In this document: in pieces, positions 1 to 11,155 of the stretch
Position numbering within the stretch: the stretch's first letter is position 1
Layout of the letters: each line of letters starts with the position of its first letter
Origin: Polytrichum commune
Taxonomy: Eukaryota; Streptophyta; Polytrichopsida; Polytrichales; Polytrichaceae
Direction: 5' to 3'
DNA: 64,000 nucleotides
NCBI GenBank assembly: GCA_950295325.1
Contig: OX485809.1
Span: forward strand, 33,804,144-33,868,143
The notes under the pieces: model-generated
Seen by the model: the letters and a program-made list of their open reading frames with translations, nothing else
Database searches by the model: none
Told to the model about the DNA's origin: nothing
Position numbers and translations under genes: made by a program

Positions 1-1463
1 AAGAATCTGCATGGTAGTGCACAGCACACAAGGATCGTGCAGACATTCATGAAATGGTTCCTGCCTTCAACACTCCACCCTGAAAACTGCTGAAGAACTT
101 GCTAAGCCAATGACACCACAAAGCCCAAAAAACCCACATAAATGGTACAATTGTAGTGAACAAAAGATCATGCAAATCTCAGAGGCCATCTCCTCGATAA
201 GGTCAAACAAAGTGGTGACCCATCAGACAATCTGAACTCGGTTGAGACTGAAGGGAACACTCTAATCAACTCAACATAAACTCCCTTAGCCTGCAAACAC
301 ACTTGCATTGAGGAGCAAGTGACACAACACTCGATTAGCTAATGACAATGTGCAGCCTGGAAAGGCCATCCACTGAATTTTGGTAATCAATTACAGTATT
401 CCCAACTGCAGGTAATTTCGGGGATACTGTCAATGACTGCCAAATAGGGGTACATTTGCTAGCCTCTTTGCACAATGGCTCTCCCAGCATTCGAGAGGCA
501 TAGTAGTGACCAGTACCTGTCCGCAAATAGCCTCCTGTTGATTTTTAGATTCACAGATGAGGATATGCACCCAAGCGTTGGTCCAGAGCACAAGAATTAT
601 GTCAAGAGTAGGAAGAAGTGGCAGGGAACAGTACATCCTTCATCCTACAACAAAAATCCATTGCAAATAGTACCAAAAACCTTGAATGTGTATATCTGGG
701 GCTTGGGGAACGAAAGCACGCAGGCACAGAAATGTGTATAGGAATGCCATCGGCATGAACAGAAATGCAATCCCAATTGCTAGACAATACACAAATGTAC
801 AGCCAGACTGGTAAAGGTTTATTCTGGCTCAATACCAACATTGTCTTCATAGTATCCCACATCAGGAGGGGCATACTGTGGTAGCAACACATCATATAAT
901 GTAACCCCGCCTAATGCTACTGCCTCTCCATCCAAAATTTATCTACTTCTACAAAAATAGTTGTGGACCCAAAAGTGGTCCACTAAATCCTCAGCCTCGT
1001 TACAGGATGAGCAATACGTCTACAGCATAGTTGTCACAAATAATGTGATAATCTGTATACTCAACATCTCCGACTCGGTCTAGTATAACAAAGACCTTGC
1101 TAATCGAGCAGATCAAAAACCCCATAGGCGGGCAAATCAACGCAGCTCCAACGCGTGCGTCAACACAATAGCAGCTCCAAAACTTTGATGGCACCATAAA
1201 CTTTATAGAATCCTCTATCGCTTTCCCTCCCCCATTAAAATCACACCGGGAGAGTGGTCGATCAACAACTAATGTACCTCACATCCCCATTTCGAGGACA
1301 TCTTCGCAGAGTGCCGCTGAGCAAGCCGTGTAATCAACTTGCACACGTAGAAGAGGCAAAAACAAAGGAACAGAAACAAAATCACCAGAAAAAATGGTGA
1401 AGGCACAACGATATCGACATCCGCTCCATTACCTCGAAAGCGGTGAACCTCGCCGCACATAGA
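1..1463. other. 3' flank of CRF gene, no gene recognised
   Basis: No coding region is supported here. The stretch lies downstream of the minus-strand CRF gene and probably contains its 3' UTR. A minus-strand AATAAA at about 818-823 could serve as a poly(A) signal but is far from the stop codon. Short open frames occur on both strands without recognisable domains. Confidence 0.5.
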
Positions 1464-3128
1464 TTACGACACGCTAATGTTGGAAATATTGAACCAGTCC
1501 ATGTTATCCGTCTCCGGGTCGAATCCAAGGTCGCCAATATCATCGTCGCCCAAGAAATCAAAACTGGCTGCCAGTTCCATCAAAGAGTCTTCGTTGTCAT
1601 CACAAGCAGGGGAGAAGTCGAACAGCATATCATTGTCGAAAAATGTTTCCCCCAAATCACAGTCTTGCAATTCTTTGAAAGGTATGTCATCAGGCAATTC
1701 TTGCAGTGCGTCGGACTCCGAGTCAGACGACATCTCCTGTTCTTCATCAGCTGCGCTCCTGAACACAAACTGAGTACCCTCAGTAACCTCGGGCGTAGCG
1801 CATGCCGGGCTGCCATCGCTGTTGTCGACATCGTGCTCACCTTCAACCGAAAACTTTGCTTCGCTGGATGACATACAAAGCGGAACAGAGGTGGTGGTTA
1901 TCCTTGAGGAAGGCGACACCTCTGCAGATGGACAGCCATCGAGCACTGACGAAGGGGAACCCATGAAGAAAGCACAATCATCATCGGGAGAGACGAGATT
2001 CCCGTACGTCTCCTTGTCGCTCAACAAATTGGAATCCTCTCCAACATCCAACACACTCGTCGGTGAGCTTTCACCATCATCACGTTCGGAAGACACGCAA
2101 CTATCATCCTCTGCCTCTACCTCTACCTCGGGGTTGAGAACTTCCACTTCCACAGCACACAATGGCTTCTGAGTGAGTCTTGGAGCGACTTCGGCTGCCT
2201 TTGTATCGGCCTCTTTCTTCACTCTGGCGACCCCCACCGAGATGTCCACATTAGCTTTCTTATTGGCATTTGCAAGCGTGGCGGTAGTGGTGCTTGCGCT
2301 CACACCCAAATGATCCAGATTCTCGAGGCCGGAGAAATTTGTATGAGCCTGAGGGCCTCTTATCTCTCTCGCTGCCTTATCATAGGCTTGCGCTGCTTCC
2401 TCAGCTGTGTCATAAGTTCCCAGCCACAGACGGACGCCCTTGGAAGGATCGCGAATCTCGGCCGCCCACTTTCCCCATGGCCGCTGCCTCACTCCCCTGT
2501 ATTTCAGAGTCTTCCCATCACTCTCCACCGATTTCACGGCCTTGAGCGTCGAGGGAGGTTTGGTGGCAGACATTGCGGGCTTTTGAACGACACTTGTGCT
2601 ATTCCTAAGCGTGCAAGGCTCATCCAGAATCCGCTTGGCTACTTTGGGAATCTTCTTCTCCGGCACTTTAACCACTGTCTTGGATTGCCAGGAGCTTTTG
2701 TAGAATTTCGGGGGCTTGGAAACGACCACGCTATCTATTGGGCTGGCGTAGTTAAGGGAACATTGCATTGTTTGGGCTTTGAACACACTGTGGTAGCTGG
2801 GAATTTCAGGTTCATCGTCAGTGTCGGAGGAGGAAACCACAACTTCCTCCTCTTCTTCCTCCTCTTCCTCTATTTGGATGTCGTGCACAAGCCTCCGGTG
2901 AGAGCTCCGGAACAGATTGCTCTTGCGGAAGGAGCCCTCCTCATCGCTTGACGAGTCCGTCGCATCTGGGTCAGTGCAAATCACACGGACTCTTTTTGGG
3001 CAGACTTGGTGTTTGGCATCCCCTTCATCTTCAGATGAAGACAGACTCTCCCGCTTTAGCGACTTCTTTGAAAACTTGGCCTGCGTCTTGGGTGTACAGG
3101 CCTTATGGAAGGTTTGAGGGCCTGGCAT
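1464..3128 (-). CDS. CRF: AP2/ERF transcription factor, cytokinin response factor (CRF) group
   Basis: Single-exon frame of 554 codons, ATG at 3128-3126 and TAA at 1466-1464. Residues about 43-64 ([20 protein letters not shown]) form the CRF/TEH domain, the protein-interaction module that defines this group and takes part in CRF and phosphotransfer-protein contacts. Residues about 208-266 are one AP2/ERF DNA-binding domain with [34 protein letters not shown] and the ERF-type Ala and Asp of WAAEIRD. Two SP(T/S)SVL motifs, 355-360 and 391-396, match the putative MAP-kinase site of CRF C-termini. An unbroken Glu run lies at about 87-95, and the last 100 residues are acidic with aromatic patches ([17 protein letters not shown]), as in activation domains. 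The protein should act in the nucleus on GCC-like elements in cytokinin and stress responses. It is long for a CRF (commonly 300-400 residues), because of extended linkers. No introns, as usual for the group. The exact CRF number cannot be assigned. Confidence 0.95.
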   Translation of the reverse strand: MPGPQTFHKACTPKTQAKFSKKSLKRESLSSSEDEGDAKHQVCPKRVRVICTDPDATDSSSDEEGSFRKSNLFRSSHRRLVHDIQIEEEEEEEEEVVVSSSDTDDEPEIPSYHSVFKAQTMQCSLNYASPIDSVVVSKPPKFYKSSWQSKTVVKVPEKKIPKVAKRILDEPCTLRNSTSVVQKPAMSATKPPSTLKAVKSVESDGKTLKYRGVRQRPWGKWAAEIRDPSKGVRLWLGTYDTAEEAAQAYDKAAREIRGPQAHTNFSGLENLDHLGVSASTTTATLANANKKANVDISVGVARVKKEADTKAAEVAPRLTQKPLCAVEVEVLNPEVEVEAEDDSCVSSERDDGESSPTSVLDVGEDSNLLSDKETYGNLVSPDDDCAFFMGSPSSVLDGCPSAEVSPSSRITTTSVPLCMSSSEAKFSVEGEHDVDNSDGSPACATPEVTEGTQFVFRSAADEEQEMSSDSESDALQELPDDIPFKELQDCDLGETFFDNDMLFDFSPACDDNEDSLMELAASFDFLGDDDIGDLGFDPETDNMDWFNISNISVS

Positions 3129-3148
3129 CTTGTCGGAACGTCTGATTC

Positions 3149-3154
3149 CACGTG
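3149..3154. promoter_or_regulatory. G-box CACGTG just upstream of CRF start
   Basis: A CACGTG palindrome lies 21 bases upstream of the CRF ATG. It would be within the leader or core promoter and is a possible bZIP/bHLH site. A six-base motif can arise by chance. Confidence 0.25.
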
Positions 3155-3499
3155 AACCCCGTTATACAAGACCGCGATGTTACAAATCGAAAGCTGCGGA
3201 TGCAGCCCTGTGTCACGGTTGGGAAGAGTAAAAACATGAAGATAGTTTGGAATGACCGGGGGTGCCGGAGTTTCTACCTATAACATCAAAAACACAAAAC
3301 CACACCGTCAGCATAACGATAAACATACCGAAAAATAGCGATTGGTTACAGGTCCACATGTGCGACATAAGACTTCTTGGCAAAAGTGCGACATTTGGTG
3401 TACAGTCGATGAGAAGACTGCCAGAAGGTTGGCCATATATGCCGGAGAAGTCTTTCTTCTCGAAAAGGTCGAAGGCGCAGCCCAGCGCGAAAATGCAAG

Positions 3500-3990
3500 G
3501 CCTTAAACAAACTGGCAACCAAACCCAGCCACAAGAGGCTGTTACTTGCTAACAAAGTGAAACCAGGTCAGGATGCAGAAAGCTTGTAATCATCAGAAGC
3601 TTAAGGACAGGAAACGAGTGGGAAGCAGAAAACCTCCGCCAAAACTCGGCAAAGCGAAGCAGTGGGGATTGATAAGACTAAGGCGATAGTTTTTATTTTT
3701 CCTCACTTGGTATGTGAATCGCAAATTGCGAAAGCCAAGAAGCATACGACTACTGATTGCGGTTAAGAGAGAGAAAAGAGAGAAGCTGAGCCAGAAGCCA
3801 ATGTGAAGACCGAAGGTCAAGACCAGGTACATGGACTACTAATGCGGTGGGTGGGGGAAGAAATCCAGAAACTCAAAACTCTCTTATCTCTATTCTCTCT
3901 TGCCTCCTACGCTTCCTTGGGAACCAGTTACGAATCTCCCACCCACCACAAGTCATTCGAGGGAGGAAAGGAAAATAGAGCACAAGAGAG
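3500..3990. repeat. CRF upstream duplicated block, proximal copy
   Basis: This block is repeated, diverged, at about 4915-5530. Shared landmarks in the same order: AACCCAGCCACAAGA, a CAGG..GCAGA segment, TTCGCAAATTGC (here ATCGCAAATTGC), AAGAAGCATRCGACT, CTGATTGCGGTTAAGA, a purine-rich GAGAAAGAG stretch, GTACATGGACTACT (a CTACTACC version in the other copy), a GGTGGGTGGG core, and TCCCACCCACC. It lies in the promoter or leader of the minus-strand CRF gene. Confidence 0.75.
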
Positions 3991-4373
3991 GGGACGAAAC
4001 AGAAGGGGCGTTACTGGGACACAGGGACGCGGGTCCGGCTGCGTTGGGTGCGGCTGGCTGTCTGCACGACATGATATGAAACTTCTCTACTTAGCATTTC
4101 TATTAAGACGAGTCTCGAGGATGTTTATTTTTCTAACTTTGCGAAGGGGGAGGTTCAAGCCCCCTGCATCCACTACCACATCACTTCGAACCTCCGTGGT
4201 CAATACCCTACACCACAAATAATGGCACAAAGGATATGTTCCTGTTTTCCTCCTGGATACTGCTGATTACTGACGCTTAACCTACGAGTTTCAAATTCTC
4301 ATAAAATCTGCATAGAGCAGGTCGACCTTCTTGACCCAACGCAGTTGCATTTAAAGGCTACACTGTGCATCCT

Positions 4374-4528
4374 GAGAAGCTCATCTGTAGAATAGAACCT
4401 CCACAGGTCCAAGAGCTGACCAAAATCAATATTGCTTTGTATCCACACTGCATATTTCAAATAAATAAGTCCTGCACGTTCCTTAAACGAGGGAGGGATC
4501 GATACCATTCGTAAGTGCGCTTCAAGGA
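4374..4528. repeat. 155-bp tandem duplication, unit 1
   Basis: Shares GAGAAGCTC, ATAG(A)ACC..CCACAG, AATCARTATTGCT, GGATATT/GCATATT..CAA and ACCATTCGTaa.TGCGCTTCA with the adjacent unit at 4529-4680. Diverged head-to-tail copy, upstream of the CRF gene. Confidence 0.7.
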
Positions 4529-4680
4529 GAAATAAGAAGCTCCTCTACAAATAGGAACCCCACAGATTTTAATGCCCGACAGGAATCAGTATTGCTGAGT
4601 ATCCTCAACTGGATATTCCAAAACTTTAAAAGACCTTGCGAATTTCTGGTACCATTCGTTACTGCGCTTCAGGAGTAACT
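4529..4680. repeat. 155-bp tandem duplication, unit 2
   Basis: Head-to-tail copy of the unit at 4374-4528, ending in GGTACCATTCGTTACTGCGC. No protein is encoded. Confidence 0.7.
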
Positions 4681-4914
4681 AGATAGAGAAAAGGAGCGCA
4701 GGGAAAAAAACCAACTTCCGTGGCATTGTAGGGCATTATCTCCCACGGCAGCATCCTTTTTTATCCATTCTATAGTCCGCAATTCCACAAACCTACAGCA
4801 GACGTGACAATCTATCCACAGACGCTCTTCCCGCAAAAACCCAAGAAATAAGAGCAGAGATAGCCCATGGCTAGGATGGAACTTGCTAATCCAGGCAAAC
4901 AAATTCTTTAGCTT

Positions 4915-5530
4915 CTAACAAACCGACAAACCCAGCCACAAGAAACTGTTAATCCCCAATGCATGTGGCAGGTTCTCACCTGCGAAGGTTGAAGCGCAGC
5001 ACAACGAACCCGAAATCAGTCCTCCGGTTCAGGAAGCAGAGACCTGTTGTAGTCAAGAAAAGAGAAAGAGAAGAAACTTGTAGGAGAGGAAAAGGGAGAG
5101 AAGAAAGACACCACCACACCTGTAAAAAGGTGAAGCAGTGAGGATAGATAAAGAGCAGGACAAGAGTTTTAGTTCGCAAATTGCTAGAGGGCAAGAAGCA
5201 TGCGACTGCGACTGCTGATTGCGGTTAAGAAACAAACAAGGAAAGAAATAGAAGAGAAGGACTCCAGTGAGTGATGTGAGCCCAGAAAAGTGGGAGAAAG
5301 AAAGGCTCGGACCAAAGTACAAGAAACTTCTACTACCACCCACTGCGATGGGTGGGGTGGGTGACGGGGAGAAATCTCCAGATGGCCACCAACCCAGAAA
5401 CCCAAAGCTGAAACCCCTCCAACCCAGAAAGAAACCTACAAAACCCCTCTTATGTCTCGTCTCTCTCTCTCTCTGTGTGTCTTGCCCTCCTCCGAAGCCA
5501 GCTATGAACCTTCCACCCAGCCGCAGCAGA
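4915..5530. repeat. CRF upstream duplicated block, distal copy
   Basis: Second copy of the block at 3500-3990, about 1.4 kb away in the same orientation. It carries an expanded CTCTCTCTCT tract at about 5461-5475. No second CRF coding region lies between the copies, so only flanking sequence was duplicated, or the duplicated gene body has been lost. Confidence 0.7.
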
Positions 5531-5837
5531 GAGGAACAGGAGGGGCGGACGGCAGACGAGAGAAATGTTTTCCTCGACAATGAGCTCTAATCCGTCAATA
5601 AAAAGGCCTCCCTGGTGCTACCGCTGCCTCCAACCCCTGCACTAAAGTCGGCAGCTTGCTCCCCACGCCCTCCCTTGCCACAGAAGGTGGGCTACCAGCC
5701 AAGTTGCTAACTTAGCGCCAAGCCTTTTCGGTGGGTCGAGGAAAGGAAAGCAAAGCAGCCGCCGCAGGACTGCTGATGATCAACTCAACCGAAATCGCTT
5801 GAAAAGAATTAACTTTTTGCACATTGCTCCTCCTGAT

Positions 5838-6075
5838 CAATGAACGGGGGGGAGACGCAACCGCAAGTTACAGATGAACCAGTTGAGTTTGAGAAATAAC
5901 CGGTTGAAAGTTCAAGACTCCAGGGAAATTACCGATCATTTTAGAGGAATCTATGGAATTTACTAAAAAAACAATTAAAAGAACACCGAAAGGATCACAG
6001 CATGTAGCCGGTTGGACTTGGAAACACTAGGATCTTGACCGATTATACCCAAAACCCTCCCGGACATCGCTCCTG
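5838..6075 (-). mobile_element. AACCGGTT hAT-like MITE, copy 1
   Basis: About 238 bp, opposite in orientation to the copies at 21.0 and 36.9 kb. It begins CAATGAACGGGGGGGAGAC and ends in CTCCCGGACATCGCTCCTG. Direct repeats of CTCCTGAT flank it at 5830-5837 and 6076-6083, which fits an 8-bp target duplication. Internal landmarks shared with the other copies are GAACCAGTTGAGTTTGAGAA, ATAACCGGTTGAA, GAAATTACCGATCA and TAGCCGGTTGGACTTG. It has no coding capacity. Confidence 0.8.
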
Positions 6076-6083
6076 CTCCTGAT

Positions 6084-6973
6084 CCTTGCAGCACTACTAC
6101 TCCCCAGCTTGAATGCCCAGCAACACCAGGGGGCTTCCACTGAAGGATTTTGAGTAACTTGTTTGTTTTGTGTTTTTTCTTTTTTCTTCTTTTTCCTCCA
6201 GTTTTTCCCAATCTTTCCAGGACCTAATTGTTTCCAAGAGTTTAGAAAGCCAAGAACGACATCTGAAATTGCCATTTACCGGGTCGAAAGATGAAAGGAA
6301 TCGAGCATGTTGTGCATGGAGGTACGGTGAACTTATTAGCACGATAGCTCCTCGCATCCTTACAGAAGTCGTAAGCAAGGAACATGTCAAAGTCAGCAAA
6401 GCGTCACAAACCCAAGCATACGGGGTAAAAGTGTTGTGCACCCACTAAGTTACATGTAACCATGGGGGAGGATGACAACCCATAGAAGAGGAAAACATAA
6501 CATTAGGTAGTGAGTCTCGGGATTCTTGAATTTCGTCGGACTTGACCCCTTGAATCGGGGTCAAATGTCTCGATTTGAATCTAGCGGGACACGATTACAA
6601 TGAATTTAACTATAAAATTTGAGAAGGGACAAATGTTTTATCGTATTCTCCATGGTATATTGAATAGTCGTATTCATCTGAGTCGGAAATTAGCGTGGGC
6701 CACTCTAATTGTCTAGTCAAGGTGGAAATAACGGGGGGGGGACAGACTTGTTAGGGTCTTCACTAGGTCTTCCTTCCTTGAGACTTCCAAACAATACTTT
6801 ACATAAAATCAAAATAACCACCTTGCATCAAAAGCAACATCAAATGAAATCCTTGTTCACACTAATTTTTTACTTGAGAATTGTCTTGGATTGAAAATTA
6901 GTATGGGTTCTAGAGACTTATTATGGCCCACATTGATATGGCTATTTAATGTGGTTGGTGTGATCCAAAATCC

Positions 6974-7010
<37 letters not shown>

Positions 7011-9131
7011 TGATCATAATTGTGAGCTCATAAGTGAACATGAAATGGGTTTATGGAACAAGGCTATGGGACAATTGTTCCACGGAGAAGGTTGATAATG
7101 CAAAGAAACATTGTCTAGGTCATAATTCTATATTTTGAGCTTTATTGGTCCCTTAATTAATGGCACAAATAATAAATAAGATCTTAGCTTCAAAAAAATT
7201 GTATAGAATTTTGCGTATTGTATCATAGGACCCACGGTTTATAGATCTCATATACAGTGAACATGTGAACAAAACCATGTACTCCCCTCTAAAATATTGT
7301 TGCCCATTTTAACACCCATTGTGTGTTCAGGTGTTAGTGTACAACGTGTGATCATGCGCTAACAAGACGACATGTGGGTCTCAACTTTGGAGTTTCGAGC
7401 TTGCTCATCCACACGGTGGTCGTTGTAAAATTCAAACATGGTCTTTGGTTCTACGTAGTTAAGAAAGTACGTACCATAACTTACCACAAACCCCACAAAA
7501 AGTGATCTCCATGTTGCAAAGCCGTGGGCAACTTGGCATGTGCGTTGACTCCAACTAACGTTCAAGCTTTGGAATAGGAGACGGATGGACTTTCACCACC
7601 AATTTAACAATCCTTATATCATAACTTGTAGTTTGAGCTCTTTTACGAGTTTTCCCAAAGAGGGGCTAGAGTGTTACGCAAGTCGACCAAGCGACAACCA
7701 ACATGTGTTTGGATGGAGGGGAAAATATAGCATGGTCCACACTAAGGACCATTAACATGTGACATACAAATTATTTGAATGGACGAAGATGTTAGAGATG
7801 GGTCAAGTTCATTTTTACACTAGATCACGAGGGAGCAAAATAATTTAGGTGGGTGAAAATCCTACGTGGTGTCTTACATGGCATCAAGTGAGTAGTGTTT
7901 AGTGGTTTATCATATATTACGTTAGGCCCATCAAAAAGAGGTGGGTTGACGCAGAAGTAAGGGTTATGATAAGCAATTAAATTACCATTTGCTCTTAGAA
8001 ATATGAAAATTACCATGGACTGTTGAATCTTACTTGAAATATTTTGTGGTCCCTCAACATGGTCCGCTTTTAGTTTACACTTAGCTTGAGGACCAATCAA
8101 TTGCAAAATTGGAATTCTATATCCCACAATACAATGTTTGGATAATTTTGAAGGACCCCTTGGATTTTCATGGTCATAGCCCTTGGTATGTGTATAAAGT
8201 ACCCATAATAATATATTTAAAAAAATAGAGGATGCAATGTGGTGCCAATATCGATGGAGGAAGTGGGGATGAATGGAGACATACACATACACATGCATAT
8301 ATACGCATGAACACACATTAATGAGGAGCCTCTTTGTCCACAAACTAGTGAATGGAACAATTGTCATGGTCTAAACTAATTTCCACTTATGATAGAAATA
8401 AACTAGAATTTCATCTAAATTAGAAGACGATGATGACAACAACAATAAACTCTTTGTTGTGCATTTGTTATAGTTAAGCCCCATCCGACCAAGGTAAAAT
8501 CTTCTAGTCTATCTACAAGGGAAACTAGCTAAACATGTAACTCTTAAATTAAGCATGGTCCACAAAGTTTTCATCTAGTTATTGCTCACCTACGCTATGG
8601 TTGAAGTCTACTCTAATTGACCCAAGTCCAAGAACATTCATGCAAAAATACGAGCTTTGAAATGTAACCTAGTAAGCTTATTAACCTACATTATTTGTAA
8701 TATTTAGTGCCACTTGCTATTAGGAGTTACTCGACACTTTAATTATTTTACTCGTATAGTAAGTTGTTACTGAATCATGTACACAAAATAATCCTATTAG
8801 TGTGGGTCACAATGATTCTCTGGAGTCCGTGTGAATTTTCAACCCAAGCTAATCCTCTAGTCTAAAATTATTGTGGACCAATTTAATTATTTCTATAGGA
8901 AATTATCATGAGTGGATATATTATTTTATGTTTTTTTATGCATGGTGCATATTTTATTTATTATACTTTTATGTTATGTAATAGGTTGATTGGGAATGTC
9001 AAGGAAGACGGAGGGGAGGACGTGGGGTCTTGGACCCGTATTATTTCCACTTTGACTAGACAAATAGACTAACCACACTATTTATTTTCACCCACATTGA
9101 TAGGACTATTTAGCATAGTTCATGGGCATGT
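6084..9131. other. AT-rich spacer without recognised gene
   Basis: No coding region is supported. The stretch holds a (GA)n microsatellite at 6974-7009, a poly-G run near 6733 and diverged unique sequence. The 180-codon minus-strand open frame at 7825-8367 has no recognisable domain and no gene-like composition. Confidence 0.5.
6974..7009. repeat. (GA)n microsatellite
   Basis: Uninterrupted GAGAGA tract of about 36 bases. Confidence 0.9.
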
Positions 9132-9139
9132 ATAATATC

Positions 9140-9548
9140 CACGGGGAGGTCACTTCATTGTCAAGTTGACACCACGTGCGGACAAAGTTTGCTACCCCTA
9201 TATTACATGCCATATATAATTTTAAAATTTATGATATTTTTTCTACATATACATAACCATTGATAGTATCTTTTGTATAATTTTTTGAAATTTTTAGTCA
9301 TCTTTATTTTTTTATTAATTGTTTTAGTTCAATTATGTGTCATTCTAGTTAGAAATGGTATGTTTTATGAAAAAAACAAATCATCAAATTTAGTTACCAC
9401 TTTTAACTATGTCATAGGTACTGTGTATATCTACTCATGAAAAAAATTTGATAAAATTTTGACCCATTTTGGTGGTGCAACTTACCAAAAGAAGATTTTT
9501 TTTGGCCGCACGTGGTGTTCAACTTGACAATGGAGTGATCTACCCGTG
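9140..9548. mobile_element. hAT-like MITE with perfect 8-bp TSD
   Basis: A 409-bp non-coding element with long inverted ends. The left end begins CACGGGGAGGTCACT and continues CATTGTCAAGTTGACACCAC. The right end is GTGGTGTTCAACTTGACAAT then GGAGTGATCTACCCGTG. ATAATATC occurs at 9132-9139 and again at 9549-9556, an exact 8-bp target duplication. An 8-bp TSD with short CA..TG-type ends is the hAT signature. A diverged copy lies at 40970-41382. Confidence 0.88.
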
Positions 9549-9556
9549 ATAATATC

Positions 9557-10983
9557 TAGACAACCCAACTAAACTTTGTTGATGAAAAATGAATCATGTT
9601 GAAGACATGCCTAATTCAGTTACTTATCTTAATCACACACCTACATTTAATTGGTATGTGGTTGGTGTGGCTCCAACCCACATAAAACTGTGAACAATAA
9701 TGTCTTGACACTGCATTAAATTGGTTTTTTGTGTAATAATCATTCTACTATGATGCATATCACATTAAATCAAGATAGCTAAATTAACCCCTGAATGTAT
9801 GGGCCTATTTCCAAAAAGACAAAGCATTGCATACGAGTGATTTTGTTTACTTGAAGGAGCGCAAATTCTAAAGTAAAATCGTACATAAATAGGGCAATGT
9901 ATATTGAAGTTCTAACCACAATTTTAACATCATTGGACTGTGTTTAGATTAGTCATGGTTCTTGGCACGGAAGAAACGTATACTTAAATATACTATAAGC
10001 ATAAAATTTCATTACTAGGTAAGAAGCCGTAAAGAAAAAAAGATGCAAGGGACATAAGATTGAAGCATCCTTAGAACATGGTTTTTATTTTGGGTGCTCC
10101 AATTTCCATATATACTCAACGATGTAGATTCAACTAATCATGTTTTTTGCTCAATCCCAACAGTCAAAAGATGCATCGCAACTTCACTGCAACATCTCAT
10201 GAAAGGAGTATCTCCAACAAAGGTTTAAGAAATTGATGGGTGGCCCATTTGACCAAAAATCGATCACTTCATGGTCACCCAAGCATTTTAGTGTTAATTA
10301 TTTTTATTTTTATTTTTGGAAAGAATGAAGCCCACACTCGAAAGAAGAAAGGAGTGGAGCTTGGATGTGATGAATTTCTGGCCTTTTTCCATCATTGTCC
10401 CCATAGAAAGGAAAAGGGCATGGCCGGTACTAACTTTACTCACTTACATACATGCACCACAGCTGCAAAGGCACGCCCACTAGACCCACGTTCCCAAATA
10501 AGTTCCCAAAGGAGTTCCCAAAGAAAGTCAATTGGGTTAAGTGTGGATGCCTTTGTCATCATGGGTCAGGGTCAGTGCATGTAAGTAGTCAAGGTGGCCA
10601 AAGAAAATGAACATAACATCACTCAGCCTTCAATTCTCGTTATGTGTGGGCCTCGAAATATAACAGTCGGATGCTACAAAAAGTCATGTAAGGAGATTCG
10701 TATTCAAACTGAGCTCCCATTATCCCGATGTTATAGTATGAGGGCCCACGTTCTCGAGTAATGTTATGAAAAAACAAGCATTGAATATAAACACTACCCA
10801 ACTTATCAGTTGGGTAGTGTAGGACCACATATATCGGGCGAAAATAATTCTTCTCTCATTCAAGGATTCTCTGTTATGGTTGTGCAATGTGGAGTTTTCA
10901 ACAAGCAACTATATATTTAAAGTTTTTTAAAAATTGGTGCCTCTTTCTTTGGGAAGAGCCCATTATCTCCACTGCTTCTTTAG
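9557..10983. other. Spacer with R1 end fragment
   Basis: Positions about 9605-9690 match the terminal part of element R1 in reverse orientation (GTTACTTATCTTAATCACAC followed by GGTATGTGGTTGGTGTGGCT). The rest shows no gene or recognised element. The 114-codon plus-strand open frame at 10240-10584 has no domain. Confidence 0.5.
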
Positions 10984-11155
10984 TCTAATTAGTATAGATT
11001 ACCATTCGGAGTTATGTGTTGCTAAAAGTTTTTACCGACATTATCGTTTCTTCAGTGTGCATATTGACTACTTATGTTATTTGGGTAGAAAATGACACCC
11101 TTGGTAATATGCTCTAGCAACACGTAACTCCAAATGGTTATTTACACTAATTAGA
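10984..11155. mobile_element. Foldback MITE, GGAGTTA family, copy 1
   Basis: A 172-bp element with 41-bp inverted arms, 10984-11024 and 11115-11155. The left arm reads TCTAATTAGTATAGATTACC then ATTCGGAGTTATGTGTTGCT. The right arm is its near-exact reverse complement. Related foldbacks occur at 33839-34023 and, partly, at 15553-15665. No clear target duplication was seen. Confidence 0.8.

Noticed and set aside
825..940. Minus-strand open stretch of about 35 codons ending GYYEDNVGIEPE then stop, resembling a C-terminus
   Set aside because: No start codon, no convincing splice acceptor in frame (an in-frame TAA lies just upstream), and it sits downstream of the CRF gene. A stretch this short can be open by chance.
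1443..1871. 142-codon plus-strand open frame
   Set aside because: Antisense shadow of the CRF coding region, with no domain.
2310..2951. 213-codon plus-strand open frame
   Set aside because: Antisense of the CRF AP2 region. Length is explained by the composition of the real gene.
4141..4180. tRNA-like GGTTCAAGCCCC within a GGGGGA..CCCCC context
   Set aside because: No A box, acceptor stem or anticodon arm could be built around it.
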